Source of the DNA: Marsupella aquatica
Lineage: Eukaryota; Marchantiophyta
Reading direction: 5' to 3'
DNA length: 64,000 nt
Assembly: GCA_973895155.1 (NCBI GenBank)
Contig: OZ316894.1
Location: 5,952,001-6,016,000 of the forward strand
Positions 20,138-30,552 of this stretch are shown here, piece after piece (positions within the stretch are counted from its first letter, which is position 1; each line of letters begins with the position of its first letter). Under the pieces are notes generated by a model. That model saw only the letters and a program-made list of their open reading frames with translations. It was not told the origin of the DNA and did no database searches. The position numbers and the translations under genes were made by a program.

Positions 20138-21844
20138 CTACGAGTCCCAAACGGGACCGAAAGCTGGTATGCCAACAGCTTTGCATCCATTCACAATTTC
20201 GTTTGTGCCGAACGGATTGCTTGTGACAGTGACCACTTGAGCCTTCCATTCAATCGCCTTCTTCACAACCAATTCTACGGTATTGGGCCTCCCAGACACG
20301 GCCGTGTCAATCACGGTGATTCTTTCAGGCGGCGCGTCATAGACAGCCTTCCAGATATCGTCGCCAAAGCTCTCTCTGATGCTCTTTGCGATCCAGATGA
20401 GGTGCGCATCTGTTCTCGTTGGTTGTAGTAGGAAAGACATGAACACACCTATTCCCGCGCCGGTGGATACCTGAAGGACCCTCTGGTACAGGTGCGTGAG
20501 GTAGGGGAGACCCGCGAAATGGAAGGTCCGAACCCAGAGGTGGGTGGGAGGCTTCTCCACGAGAGACTTGGTGAAGTCCCCGACTGCGCTAGCCAAAAGG
20601 GTGTGTCTCTGCTGTCCATCCGAAATGATCCCGAACGCATGCCACTCTGAGAATGGAGAGGGACTGACTCTGGCCAGCAGCCCGGGCTTCACACCGCCTT
20701 TGAAATGGAGCAGGGTGTTGCGCTTGGAGGTTGTCACTACAGCGTCCACTGCCACTCTCCTCACGCTGAGCCACGGGAGAATGAGCATGATCGTCGTCGC
20801 CACGGTCAACCACAGGGCCTCCTTCTTCACCAGCTCGTGACGCGAGAGGTTCGTGATCTTGTACGATCTTGTGGAAGGGACCCAGAAGCTCTCAAGCATG
20901 ACATATGCCCATACCAGACCCACCGCGCTCCATCCTGCAAACCTGTGCACCCTCTCAAAGATGTTGTGGTGGATGTGCCTGACGATTGGGAAGGCCGCCA
21001 AGGAGCTCAAGAGGAGTAGAAAAAAAATGCCGAACGCAACTCCAACCATGGCATCGCTAGCGTCCTGCAGGTTTCGGAATGTCTCCACAAGTCCGTAGGC
21101 TAGCCACATGATTGCTCCCAGTCCACAACCTGAGTGAATCCCTCCCAGGCTTTGGAGCAGTGCGGTCGTCATGGTTTTAAAGATCAACGGAACCCACGAG
21201 TGAGCGAGAAGACGGACAGCAAGCCAGAACTGGAAGCGAAGGAACACTTCATTTCTCACCAACACAGACATCACGATGTTTCCTAGTGAGAACAGGACAG
21301 CTTTAGATCTCGCGTATGGGAAGTGCCGAGAGTCGGCCAATAGGAGGCCAAGGATGTTCAGTAAGAGTGTGATGAGGTAGAGGCGTTTGTAGACTGAGAT
21401 CCAGCTTTGATCCAAGATGAGTGTTCCCAAGCGTGACTTGGCTCCCGTGCTTGAACCCTTCGTCTTTGTGCCCGGTTGTTTCTGAAGCCCATCAGTGGTG
21501 CGAGTCTGAATAGCTTGGACAGATTGGCCGGGAGTCGGTTGGAGAAACGGGCCGCAAGCGAATTTCTGTCCAGCTTCCTCGAGATCCACCTTCTGCGACC
21601 ACTCTGATGCTTGACTCTCAAATGATCGGTCCAGAGCATCCTCAAATGCATCCTCGTCATGCACAGGCATTGCTTGAGCAAAGTCGCGTGAGTTACTCTT
21701 GCTGGACCTTCTCTCCAGCTCATCTAAGCTGAAATTCGGTGAACTTGCCGCTCTCACCAAATCAAGCTTGTGGCTGTCAAACTGGGCAGCTTCAGTAACC
21801 TGGGCACCCGCCTCCGGGGCATCCACATCCATGCTCTTGGGCAT
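20138..21844 (-). CDS. TmpA-like membrane oxidoreductase (ferric-reductase-like)
   Basis: A single exon from ATG at 21844 (MPKSMDVDAPEAG) encodes 568 residues. Residues 1 to about 145 are polar, Ser-rich and probably disordered. About five or six membrane segments follow (for example LYLITLLLNILGLLLADS and MVGVAFGIFFLLLLSSLAAF), with His-bearing motifs GIHSGCGLG and RHIHHNIFERVHRFAGW that could ligate haem as in ferric-reductase-like domains. The C-terminal third looks like an FAD/NAD-binding reductase: VSPSPFSEWHAFGI (flavin-binding type), GAGIGVFMSFL (nucleotide-binding loop) and a terminal FGPVWDS. This is the layout of fungal TmpA and its plant homologues, some of which databases label adenylate-forming-reductase-like. 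The substrate is unknown. An untranslated upstream exon cannot be excluded. Confidence 0.8.
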   Translation of the reverse strand: MPKSMDVDAPEAGAQVTEAAQFDSHKLDLVRAASSPNFSLDELERRSSKSNSRDFAQAMPVHDEDAFEDALDRSFESQASEWSQKVDLEEAGQKFACGPFLQPTPGQSVQAIQTRTTDGLQKQPGTKTKGSSTGAKSRLGTLILDQSWISVYKRLYLITLLLNILGLLLADSRHFPYARSKAVLFSLGNIVMSVLVRNEVFLRFQFWLAVRLLAHSWVPLIFKTMTTALLQSLGGIHSGCGLGAIMWLAYGLVETFRNLQDASDAMVGVAFGIFFLLLLSSLAAFPIVRHIHHNIFERVHRFAGWSAVGLVWAYVMLESFWVPSTRSYKITNLSRHELVKKEALWLTVATTIMLILPWLSVRRVAVDAVVTTSKRNTLLHFKGGVKPGLLARVSPSPFSEWHAFGIISDGQQRHTLLASAVGDFTKSLVEKPPTHLWVRTFHFAGLPYLTHLYQRVLQVSTGAGIGVFMSFLLQPTRTDAHLIWIAKSIRESFGDDIWKAVYDAPPERITVIDTAVSGRPNTVELVVKKAIEWKAQVVTVTSNPFGTNEIVNGCKAVGIPAFGPVWDS

Positions 21845-24162
21845 CCCTCCAGACAATCACTAAGTTGAGCTTTATCTACAGACTGCGACAGTCCTTATTG
21901 AACGCACTTGTGTGCATCAAAGCGATCAGGATAGAAAGAACTCGGGCTAGCTGAGCTCCAGTCTGCAAAATTTAGTAAACTTACGATCAGTTCAGTCTCA
22001 GTCTCGACAATTGAAACTTTTAGCCAGGTTCTACATCAACCTCCTTGACAGACTTCCATGCAAAAGTCTACATGGACTGAAGAAGTTAAGGTTCAAAAAC
22101 TCAGTGACATATCCAGCGCATTGGCTCTAATTCGCCTGCAGGTATACCCTGCGCACTCAATTCCGTCGTAGCATTCCGCGCAAACTACAGGGACACAAGT
22201 CATTTCTAACTCTGACGAAGCCAATGCATTGACGTACTGGATAGCCTACTATAATATATAATATATAATTATGCACTTCCTTTGTCAAGCATCTCATGCA
22301 AAACACGGTGATCGGATAACGACGGTGAGGAAGAGAGATGGGTGCTCATTAATCTCTCATTTTGCAAAAATGACCAAGTGTCGCTCTTGTTATTTATAGA
22401 AAGACGGCCTTCGTGTCCCCATCAGAGCGACCTCCAAATGAACGTAATTTAGTATCACGTCACTCCCCTGTATGTTACTTAAATATATAGACAATTCACT
22501 CACAAAGAAAATAAGCAAAGGTTACACAGTCATAGGAAATGGAACCTCAACAAATGAATGAGGCCAGATGCCAATAATTGTCCAAGCTCACATTCTCAAT
22601 TCGTAGATCAGCTATATAATAACATTGCAGTGACAATTTTCACACTGTAATCTATTCACAGTTTGCTCCATCATAACCTTGCTAGCTGGTTCAATTTTGT
22701 AGCCTATTTTGTCAGTGGTTGTTGCAAAGGATTGCATGCTCATTAGTCAAAAACAGATTATGAGGATATACCCCTTCCATTCTTCAACAACTTTTGTCTT
22801 TCCTTGAAATCTTCTACTAACTAAGTATCAACCATAGCATATACCGTTGGGTTGACTAAGGAAGGACGGTTTCTGACGTTGCAGGCATACTCCAAGGTTT
22901 TGAAAACCCCAATGAGGATATGCCTATGCCTTGTCCACTGTTGACAACGAAGGGTTTTTACCTCGTAGAATTGTACTGTAGCCCAACATCGATTTGGAAA
23001 TTGTGTACCCCTTCATGGCCACTTCTGGCAGTGGGTTACAAAGTGAGAAGAGCTCAGTACTTTTGCAACGTGGATGGATTGTTGGCAAACATTGAACCCA
23101 CAATAGGGCTTACAATATTTCTTTTGTACATCACACAGGTAACTTGCCTGGGTCATTCCAACTGGGTTGTGCTAGAGAACCTCCCTGAGACCCTAGTGTT
23201 TGACAAGATGGTCAGATGGACTGCTTCAACCCACATTGACCCCTTTGGAAGGTTACTTGTTACTCAGATAGTATCTTTCTTTTACAGAAATTTCAACCTT
23301 TTTGGGTGTCAAATAGTCCAACAGAGCCCCGCAACTGAGTCCTGAGGTCAAACGTGCAGTGCATCCAAACATCCTCTTCAGATTTTTATATTCTAAGATT
23401 TAATATATTGTCACTCTTCTTTGGCAATTCAATACTTACTTTGCTACTAGTTTCAGTTTAAACCCCAACTACTGGTATTTAACCGACCTTATTGCAATGG
23501 TAACCCATCATTCCACGCCCTGGTCCCAGGCACCCCATTTTGCAAAATACTGTTTACTGTGTATAAGTGCATGGTGTATAAGTGCATTGCTTTGATAGCT
23601 GCAAGTTGGTCATGTAGTCCCTTAATATTACAACATTGTTTTTCAAAAATGCACCGTTAGTAAGTACAGGTCAATGTCACTTAAAGACAAGTACATAAGT
23701 GTATTGCGGTCCATAAGATTTTATATGAGAGTGCATATGCATTTATTAATTACTGCAATGCATACATAAAAAGCATTTATTAATACTTGCAGTGGACAAT
23801 TACACACAGTAGTTTCATGCACATATCCAGTTGAATCATGCACTATGAGGGTTCAGGATATGAGCAGTCCAATGTGTATGACGTGAAAGACTCCATCCAT
23901 CTAAAACCCAGGCATGGCACCCTGCACGTAATAAGCTAAGAGCAGCAATTGAACTAGCATCTGCACTGCTTGAAACTGACATGATAAATAATAGCCATGA
24001 TTTCCCACATGGCAGTGTAGTCTATGGACAAAGGGATACTTATCCATAACTAGAATTGCAGGAAAATCAACACAAAGCAATGAAGGTGATTTGGCTGCCA
24101 AAGGGCCAATTAAGCTCCAGTGGTTCACAATTTGAATATAATATATATATATATATATATAT
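21845..24162. other. Spacer upstream of the TmpA-like gene
   Basis: Holds the 5' region of the minus-strand TmpA-like gene and then AT-rich sequence. An open frame at 22920-23345 (141 codons, plus strand) has no recognisable domain and is not called. A (TA)n run at 24140-24162 was the landing site of the Copia element. Confidence 0.5.
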
Positions 24163-24464
24163 TGTTAGGAATTGACTCGAGTTCCCGACTTAGTTTACTT
24201 AGTTTGGCCTTACTAGGGTTAGTTAACCCTGGATTACATTAGGATAAGATCCGCTTTGTTTAGGCCCACTCATCTTGGCCCCCTTGGGGGGTATAGGCTG
24301 GAGGGAGAGAACTCTCTCCCTCATTCTTCACATGTACTCTCATTTGTTATGGAGCCTTTAGGAGTTTCTCCACTCGGGGTGTCTTGTTGGTGTAGCGTCT
24401 GATTGAGTGAGTCTCTCTCACGTTTCCGCATTGCTGTCTAGTCCGGAGCCGACGGTTTCTTACA
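24163..24464 (+). repeat. 5' LTR of the Copia element
   Basis: 302 bp from TGTTAGGAATTG to GGTTTCTTACA. It differs from the 3' LTR at three substitutions, all in its second half. A (TA)n tract lies directly to its left. Confidence 0.95.
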
Positions 24465-24466
24465 AT

Positions 24467-24478
24467 TGGTATCAGAGC
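24467..24478 (+). other. Primer-binding site for initiator methionine tRNA
   Basis: TGGTATCAGAGC starts two bases after the 5' LTR. This is the standard complement to the 3' end of plant initiator tRNA-Met used by Copia elements. Confidence 0.95.
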
Positions 24479-26170
24479 TTCATGTTCGTGGTTTGGTGGC
24501 TTGGGCAGTGGTGAGAGCGTTCGTTGTGTTGGATCGTGGTGGAAGATTGAATCATCGTCGATGATTGTGTGATTGTTTCACTGGTCGTTTTGCGTTGAAG
24601 GTTTCATGAATACAGTGACGGTTTCCCGATTGAAACTTCAGCCTGGAGTGTCGGATGTGTCTCTGTTCTTTGAAGTACTGTCAAGAGGACAGTCTAGCGA
24701 TCTCTTATGCGCGTCGGTGGGCACTACGTTTTGGTGAAGGTTTCACTGCTTTTCATCATTGGTGTGCCGAGTAATCTTGTAGATTGAGGTTGCTGTTTAG
24801 AGCTTGATGCTCTAGGTTATGGCTTGTATATGGTTCGACTTAATCTTGTGTGGGGCCGAAAAAAGTTGTTTTCTTTGTAAAAAGGTCGTGCGTTGAGGGA
24901 CCGGTGTTGCAATTTTTTTTCTTTTCGTATACTTTTGTTTGTGCCGCCTCGCAACAGAATACGGCGGTGCGGACGGGTTTCTTTGCGTATGTGCGGAGAG
25001 AGGGCAAAAGGGAGATTTTATTGCCCGGGCACGTTGCCCTATGCGCACGAGTGAGCCAGGAGGGCTCGGAATACAAAGGATTGAAGGAGGAGCATAGGAG
25101 AAAGTCGAGCCCCTGGCCCGAGGCCCTATGAGGTACTAGAGCAGGGCCTTACGTCTGTGCAGGTACAATCGTACCTGTAAGTACAGTTTTAAAGTGAGGG
25201 GAGGGGGAGTTCAAAGCTCCCTTCTCTTGGGAGCTTTAAGGGGGCCATTGCCCTATGCAGAAGCAATAGGAGGGGAAAGGGGAAGCGAGCATACACCTTT
25301 CCTTAGGGAGCACTTATTAACATGGGCACGAGGCCCTATGCTTGTACTTTAAGTGAGGAGGGGAGCATACGAGGCTCCTTTCACTTTGGAGCCTTTAATT
25401 AAGGCTTGCGTCAGGTGGGTGGCCAAGGACACAAAAGGTACTACTGTACCTACACAGTACAGATTTGGGAGGGGGTACGAGGGGGTATTATATATCCCTG
25501 TACTCTGCCAGGTACAGCGTACATAAATCGGTGAACAAGGAGATGGGCAGGCGCGCGACCCTATGTGCGAGAGTAATTTTTTTTTGAAAATAAATTGAAG
25601 GCCGGGAGGACGATTGTAGTCTTTTCGTTCTTAATTTTTTTTGTAAAAGCCAAAGGGTTTTTACTTGTTTTCTTTTCTTTTCCTTCCGTGTTTGGATATT
25701 TTCTTTTCCAATCGAACAGGTGTCAGCTCCACATTCTTTCTGCTGTACATTTCGACTGTACTTTGATTCCCTGGAAAAGATACTTTTCCAGAGAGCTGAT
25801 TTTTGACTGAAAATTTCAATTTTGGCGGTCGTCGAGGCAGAATTTTTTTGCGACACTTTGCAAGTGGATACTCAAGGGAGTTGAGCACGGGCTAGTGAAA
25901 TTGATTCGTGCGTTGCTGTTGCGAAATTTTTTCGGGACCTAAGATACCTGACGGGGGTCAAAACAACCATTTTGACCCCCCTCTGGTCCGGGTTGAATAA
26001 GTTTTTGCTGAAGAAGTTTTTCGCCGAATTATTTTCAGATCTTGGCAGTGTACCTTGCAGGCTATGCGGCGGTGCATTCCATTTCCACTTTCGCCAACTT
26101 TCAATTTTTGGTGAATTTTTGGGTGGAGGTATTTCGGTTGTGTATTTCCTGTGTGTTTGTGGCATCATCA
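24479..26170 (+). other. Long untranslated leader of the Copia element with stem-loops
   Basis: About 1.7 kb separates the primer-binding site from gag, long for a Copia element. It contains short perfect hairpins: AAAGCTCCC/GGGAGCTTT (about 25215-25239), AGGCTCC/GGAGCCT (about 25370-25393), GGTAC/GTACC with a 4-base loop (about 25162-25175) and a second GGTAC/GTACC (about 25438-25451). The word GGCCCTATG or GCCCTATG recurs at least five times. Open frames here are not conserved-looking. A packaging, dimerisation or translation role is possible but unproven. Confidence 0.6.
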
Positions 26171-29100
26171 ATGACTTCAAGAAAGCTTGCAGCGCCAAAG
26201 TTTGAGGTGGAGAAGTTTGACGGGAAGGTCAGCTTCAGCCTCTGGACTCGAAAGGTGACCAATGTCTTGATCCAGCAAGGTCTTGAGAAGACCCTCACTG
26301 GAGTGAAACCCTCGAATCTAACAGATGAGGAGTGGGAGGACATGTCGGTGCAGGCATGTAGCACAATTGAGTTGTTCTTGGCAAACAACATTCTCAAGAA
26401 CGTGTTGGGGATGGATCGGAATGCCAAGAAGATCTGGGATATGCTTACTCAGCTATACCAGAGTACTTCGTTGACTACTCGCATTTATCACTTGGAGCGG
26501 CTGTTCAGGTTGAAGTTGAAGGATGGTGGCAACATGCGTGATCACCTCAGTCTCTTCGATGAGATTGTGCACGAGGTGACCACGGCAGGAGACAAGTTGA
26601 CCGATGAGTATCTTGCGATGCATTTGTTGATGTCGCTTCCTCAGACCTATTCAACATTGGTGACGGTCATCACACATGACAAGTCTACGTTGAAATTGGA
26701 TGAGGTGAAGGCTATCGTTCTTGCAGAATGGGGCAAGCGACAACTTTCTGCCCATGAAAATGAGTCTGCTGCCTTAGTGGTTAGAGGCAGATCGACGGAG
26801 CGTACTACGGATCAATCTAGATCTAAATCACATAGTAGATCTAAATCTAAGTCCCGTAGTAAGAAAGTTCAGTGTTGGCATTGCCATGAGAAGGGCCACA
26901 CCAAGTGGAATTGTCCTTCTCTATCGAAGCAGAAGCGTCCTGCTTCCAATGGTGCGTCCTCATCGTTGGCTGGTATTGTGATTGCTGATAATGAGGATGC
27001 TGCTGAAGTGCTATGTATTGGTGCAGTGAATTCTGTGTATGACAATAAATGGATGTTGGATTCGGGTTCCTCTTATCATGTGTGTCCAACGCAATCGTAT
27101 TTCTCCACTTACCAACCTTGTACCGGTACTGTGGAAATCGGAAATGGAGTCCGATGTGCGATTGTTGGCATGGGGACTATCAAATTCCGGATGTTTGATG
27201 GTGTTGTGCGAGCACTGACGCAAGTCAGACACATACCAGACATCTCTAAGAATTTGAGTTCTCTTGGTGCTTTGGAAGCCGGTGGATCTCATTTCACTGC
27301 ACGTGATGGTGCGCTCTTTGTCGTCAAAGATGATGTATCTTTGATTAAGGCGCTACGGCAGAATAATTTGTACCTCTTGGAAGGAGATGTCATTGCTCCT
27401 AGAGTGGAGCATGTGGATTCTGTGGTGGAACGTTCGGATGTAGCGGCAACATCTGCTATAGAGTCATCTACGGCTGCTTCAATTGAAGCACCCTCAACAT
27501 CTGGTCGCACACAATCCATAGATTTGTGGCATGCACGGTTGGGGCACTTGAGTGGTAAAGGATTGGCAGCCTTGGCAAACAGAGATTTGCTGCAAGGTGC
27601 TCAATCTGGTAAACTCTCTTTCTGTGAAGATTGCATCTTTGGCAAGCAGAGGAGAGTGAGTTTCAGTTCTAGTTCATACCATTCTCATGAAATTCTTGAG
27701 TATGTACATTCGGATGTTTGGGGTCCAGCGCCGGAGCCGTCGTTGGGTGGAGCCAAATATTTTGTGACGTTTGTAGATGATTACTCTCGAATGTGTTGGT
27801 TGTACTACATGAAGGAGAAGTCTCAAGTCTTTGAGATTTTCAAGGAGTGGAAAGCAATGGTAGAGCTACAAACTGGGAAGGAGTTGAAGTGTGTTCGGTC
27901 CGATAACGGTGGCGAGTATAAGTCCAATGAGTTTGATCAATTTGGTCGGGACCTTGGCCTCAAGCGTCATTACACTGTACCGGAGACCCCGCAGCAGAAT
28001 GGAGTTGCAGAATGGTTGAATCGGACATTATTGGAGAAAGCACGCAGCATGCTATGTAAGTCCAAGTTGCCCAACAACTTTTGGGCTGAAGTTGTCAACC
28101 AAGCTGCATACGTCTACAATCTATCACCGCATAGTAGTAAGTTGATGCAGACTCCATTTGAGTTGTGGTATAAGAGACCTGCTGATTACTCTAGACTCCG
28201 AGTTTTTGGTTGTGCTGCCTATGTTCACATTGAGCAGACACACAGGTCTAAGTTGGATCCCAAGTCTAAGAAATGTATTTTTCTAGGCTTTAGTCCTGGG
28301 CAGAAGGGCTATAAATTGTGGGATCCTGTCGATTGCAAGGCAGTTGTGAGCAGAAATGTTGTTTTTGACGAAGAATGGTTGTCAAGACCCCGGGATATTC
28401 AGGAGGAACAGGTGGAGGAACCCACTACGGTGGAGCTTGGTGGTGATGAGGAAGCTGCTGGTCCCTCTGGTAGAGGAGCAATTCCTCAACCAAGGCGCTC
28501 CACTAGGGCCAATTTTGGCCAACCCCCTGATAGATTTGGTTTTGCAGATCCTCGTGTTCATGTTGTTGAACATGACGATGATCCCGGTGTTGTTTTGCTT
28601 ACTGAAGATGGAGACCCCTCTAGCTATGAAGAAGCTATGGCCTCTCCAGAGAAGGATAAGTGGTTGGAGGCGATGTTGAAGGAGATGAATTCTTTGAAGA
28701 AGAATTCAACTTGGCGCTTAACTGACATGCCTCGCGGGAAAACACTGGTTCCGTGTAGATGGTTGTACAAGAAGAAGCAGGATGGCACTTACAAGGCTCG
28801 CCTTGTGGCCAAAGGGTACACCCAGAAGGAGGGCTTGGACTACACAGAGATTTTCTCACCAGTTGTCAAACTCGCTACTATCCGTGTTTTACTTGCGATT
28901 GTGGCATTCTATGATCTTGAGTTAGATCAGATGGATGTAATTACTGCTTTCCTGCATGGATTGCTTGATGTGGAGATTTATATGACTCAGCCTCCAGGTT
29001 TTATTGATGAGAAGACCAGACACTTGGTGTGTAAGCTCTTGCACTCGTTATACGGATTGAAGCAGAGTCCCAGACAGTGGAATAAGAGTTTTGATTCCTT

Positions 29101-29311
29101 CATGTTATCTCAGGGGTTCACACGAAGTGAACATGATTGTTGTATTTACATGGAGGTGGAGAATTACTCACGCTTTGGTTACATTGTGCTGGCATTGTAC
29201 GTGGATGACATGCTGATCCTGGCTGAGAATAAGTCTGATGTTGCCCATCTGAAAGCAACGCTGAGTAAGGAGTTTTCAATGAAGGACTTGGTCAGGCCAA
29301 GAAGATACTAG
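26171..29311 (+). CDS. Copia gag-pol, first part (ends at a frameshift in reverse transcriptase)
   Basis: ATG at 26171 (MTSRKLAAPKFEVEKFDG) opens a 1,046-codon frame. It encodes a gag domain of the UBN2 type, a CCHC zinc knuckle CWHCHEKGHTKWNC (about residue 234), a protease with WMLDSGSSYHVC (about 296), GAG-pre-integrase LWHARLGHLSG (about 451), an integrase core with Asp in HSDVWGP, Asp in SDNGGEYK and Glu in NGVAEW, and a Copia reverse transcriptase with YVDDMLIL (about 1010). The usual NGVAER reads NGVAEW. The frame stops at 29309-29311 because one G is missing near 29290: KDLG-type sequence becomes KDLVRPRRY and then a stop. Everything downstream reads on in the -1 frame. Confidence 0.93.
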   Translation: MTSRKLAAPKFEVEKFDGKVSFSLWTRKVTNVLIQQGLEKTLTGVKPSNLTDEEWEDMSVQACSTIELFLANNILKNVLGMDRNAKKIWDMLTQLYQSTSLTTRIYHLERLFRLKLKDGGNMRDHLSLFDEIVHEVTTAGDKLTDEYLAMHLLMSLPQTYSTLVTVITHDKSTLKLDEVKAIVLAEWGKRQLSAHENESAALVVRGRSTERTTDQSRSKSHSRSKSKSRSKKVQCWHCHEKGHTKWNCPSLSKQKRPASNGASSSLAGIVIADNEDAAEVLCIGAVNSVYDNKWMLDSGSSYHVCPTQSYFSTYQPCTGTVEIGNGVRCAIVGMGTIKFRMFDGVVRALTQVRHIPDISKNLSSLGALEAGGSHFTARDGALFVVKDDVSLIKALRQNNLYLLEGDVIAPRVEHVDSVVERSDVAATSAIESSTAASIEAPSTSGRTQSIDLWHARLGHLSGKGLAALANRDLLQGAQSGKLSFCEDCIFGKQRRVSFSSSSYHSHEILEYVHSDVWGPAPEPSLGGAKYFVTFVDDYSRMCWLYYMKEKSQVFEIFKEWKAMVELQTGKELKCVRSDNGGEYKSNEFDQFGRDLGLKRHYTVPETPQQNGVAEWLNRTLLEKARSMLCKSKLPNNFWAEVVNQAAYVYNLSPHSSKLMQTPFELWYKRPADYSRLRVFGCAAYVHIEQTHRSKLDPKSKKCIFLGFSPGQKGYKLWDPVDCKAVVSRNVVFDEEWLSRPRDIQEEQVEEPTTVELGGDEEAAGPSGRGAIPQPRRSTRANFGQPPDRFGFADPRVHVVEHDDDPGVVLLTEDGDPSSYEEAMASPEKDKWLEAMLKEMNSLKKNSTWRLTDMPRGKTLVPCRWLYKKKQDGTYKARLVAKGYTQKEGLDYTEIFSPVVKLATIRVLLAIVAFYDLELDQMDVITAFLHGLLDVEIYMTQPPGFIDEKTRHLVCKLLHSLYGLKQSPRQWNKSFDSFMLSQGFTRSEHDCCIYMEVENYSRFGYIVLALYVDDMLILAENKSDVAHLKATLSKEFSMKDLVRPRRY

Positions 29312-29313
29312 GG

Positions 29314-30183
29314 ATGGAGATTCATCGTGACAAGGAGCAAAGGCAATTATGGTTGTCTCAGAGGCAGTATTTGGAGAAGGTACTTGCCAAGTATGGAATG
29401 GAGAATGCAAAACCAGTTGGTACTCCATTGGCCTCCCACTTTAAACTCTCAAAGGATGATTGCCCTTCTAGTGAGAGTGATAGACTGGCGATGAAACATG
29501 TTCCCTATGATAGTGTTGTGGGTAGTTTGATGTATGCAATGACATGCACTAGACCTGACATTGCCCATGCTGTTAGCATTGTGAGCAGATTTATGGCAAA
29601 TCCTGGTAAGCTTCACTGGGAAGCAGTGAAGTGGGTTTTGCGGTATCTGAAAGGTACCTTAGATTGTGGGATCTTATTTGACGGTAAAGCAGACTCTACA
29701 TTAGAGTTGGAAGGTTTTGTAGATTCAGATTATGCTGGTAACTTGGATAACAGAAAGTCTACTACAGGCTATGTGTTTATGCTGGGTGGAGGTTGTATCA
29801 GCTGGAAGTCGGCAACTCAATCTTGTGTTGCGTTGTCTACTACTGAGGCTGAGTACATGGCTGCATGTGAGGCAACCAAGGAGCTGATCTGGCTACGGAG
29901 ATTGGTGAGTGATCTGGGTCTTTCACCTGAAAGACCGGTGCTGCTGTGCGACAGTCAAAGTGCTTTGCATCTGGCTAAGAACCCTGTGTTCCATGCCAGG
30001 ACAAAGCACATTGATATTCGTTATCACTTCATCCGTGAGGTGATTGAGATGAAGCAGATGTTTCTGGAGAAGGTGGCTTCAGAGGAGAATGCGGCAGACA
30101 TGCTTACCAAAGTTTTACCTACCAGTAGCTTTAGTCATTGTGTGGATATTATTAATGTTAGGGCCAAACCAGAGACTATGTAG
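29314..30183 (+). pseudogene. Copia pol, C-terminal part (end of RT and RNase H) after the frameshift
   Basis: 289 codons continue the polyprotein in the next frame, starting ILGMEIHRD-like. They hold the thumb/connection region (YLEKVLAKYGMENAKPVGTP) and RNase H with DSDYAGNLDNRKSTTGYVF, CISWKSATQSCVALSTTEAE and LCDSQSALHLAKNP. The internal ATG at 29314 is not a true start. The polyprotein would be continuous but for the one-base deletion, so this copy cannot supply complete reverse transcriptase/RNase H. Confidence 0.9.
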
Positions 30184-30250
30184 ATATGTTACTTAGTTAC
30201 GTATTGTATTTCACCTGACTCATTGTGTGAACTGGAGTCAAGGTGGAGAT

Positions 30251-30552
30251 TGTTAGGAATTGACTCGAGTTCCCGACTTAGTTTACTTAGTTTGGCCTTA
30301 CTAGGGTTAGTTAACCCTGGATTACATTAGGATAAGATCCGCTTTGTTTAGGCCCACTCATCTTGGCCCCCTTGGGGGGTATAGGCTGGAGGGAGAGAAC
30401 TCTCTCCCTCATTCTTCACATGTACTCTCATTTGCTATGGAGCCTTTAGGAGTTTCTCCACTCGGGGTGTCTTGTTGGTGTAGCGTCTGATTGAGTGAGT
30501 CTATCTCATGTTTCCGCATTGCTGTCTAGTCCGGAGCCGACGGTTTCTTACA
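30251..30552 (+). repeat. 3' LTR of the Copia element
   Basis: 302 bp, 299 of them identical to the 5' LTR. The purine-rich stretch CAAGGTGGAGAT directly before it serves as the polypurine tract. (TA)n resumes directly after it. Confidence 0.95.

Larger units (their letters stand above)
24163..30552 (+). mobile_element. Copia LTR retrotransposon (Tnt1-like), nearly intact
   Basis: Two 302-bp LTRs flank a primer-binding site, a 1.7-kb leader and gag-pol in Copia order (gag, protease, integrase, reverse transcriptase, RNase H). LTR ends are TGTTAGG and TTACA. It inserted into a (TA)n run, so the 5-bp duplication TATAT is plausible but cannot be told from the repeat. Three LTR differences in 302 bp (about 1%) indicate a recent insertion. 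One base is missing in the reverse transcriptase region, which makes this copy non-autonomous as sequenced. Confidence 0.95.

Noticed and set aside
22920-23345. 141-codon frame on the plus strand
   Set aside because: No recognisable domain, AT-rich surroundings and no splice or promoter support. Cannot be told from chance or an old transposon fragment.
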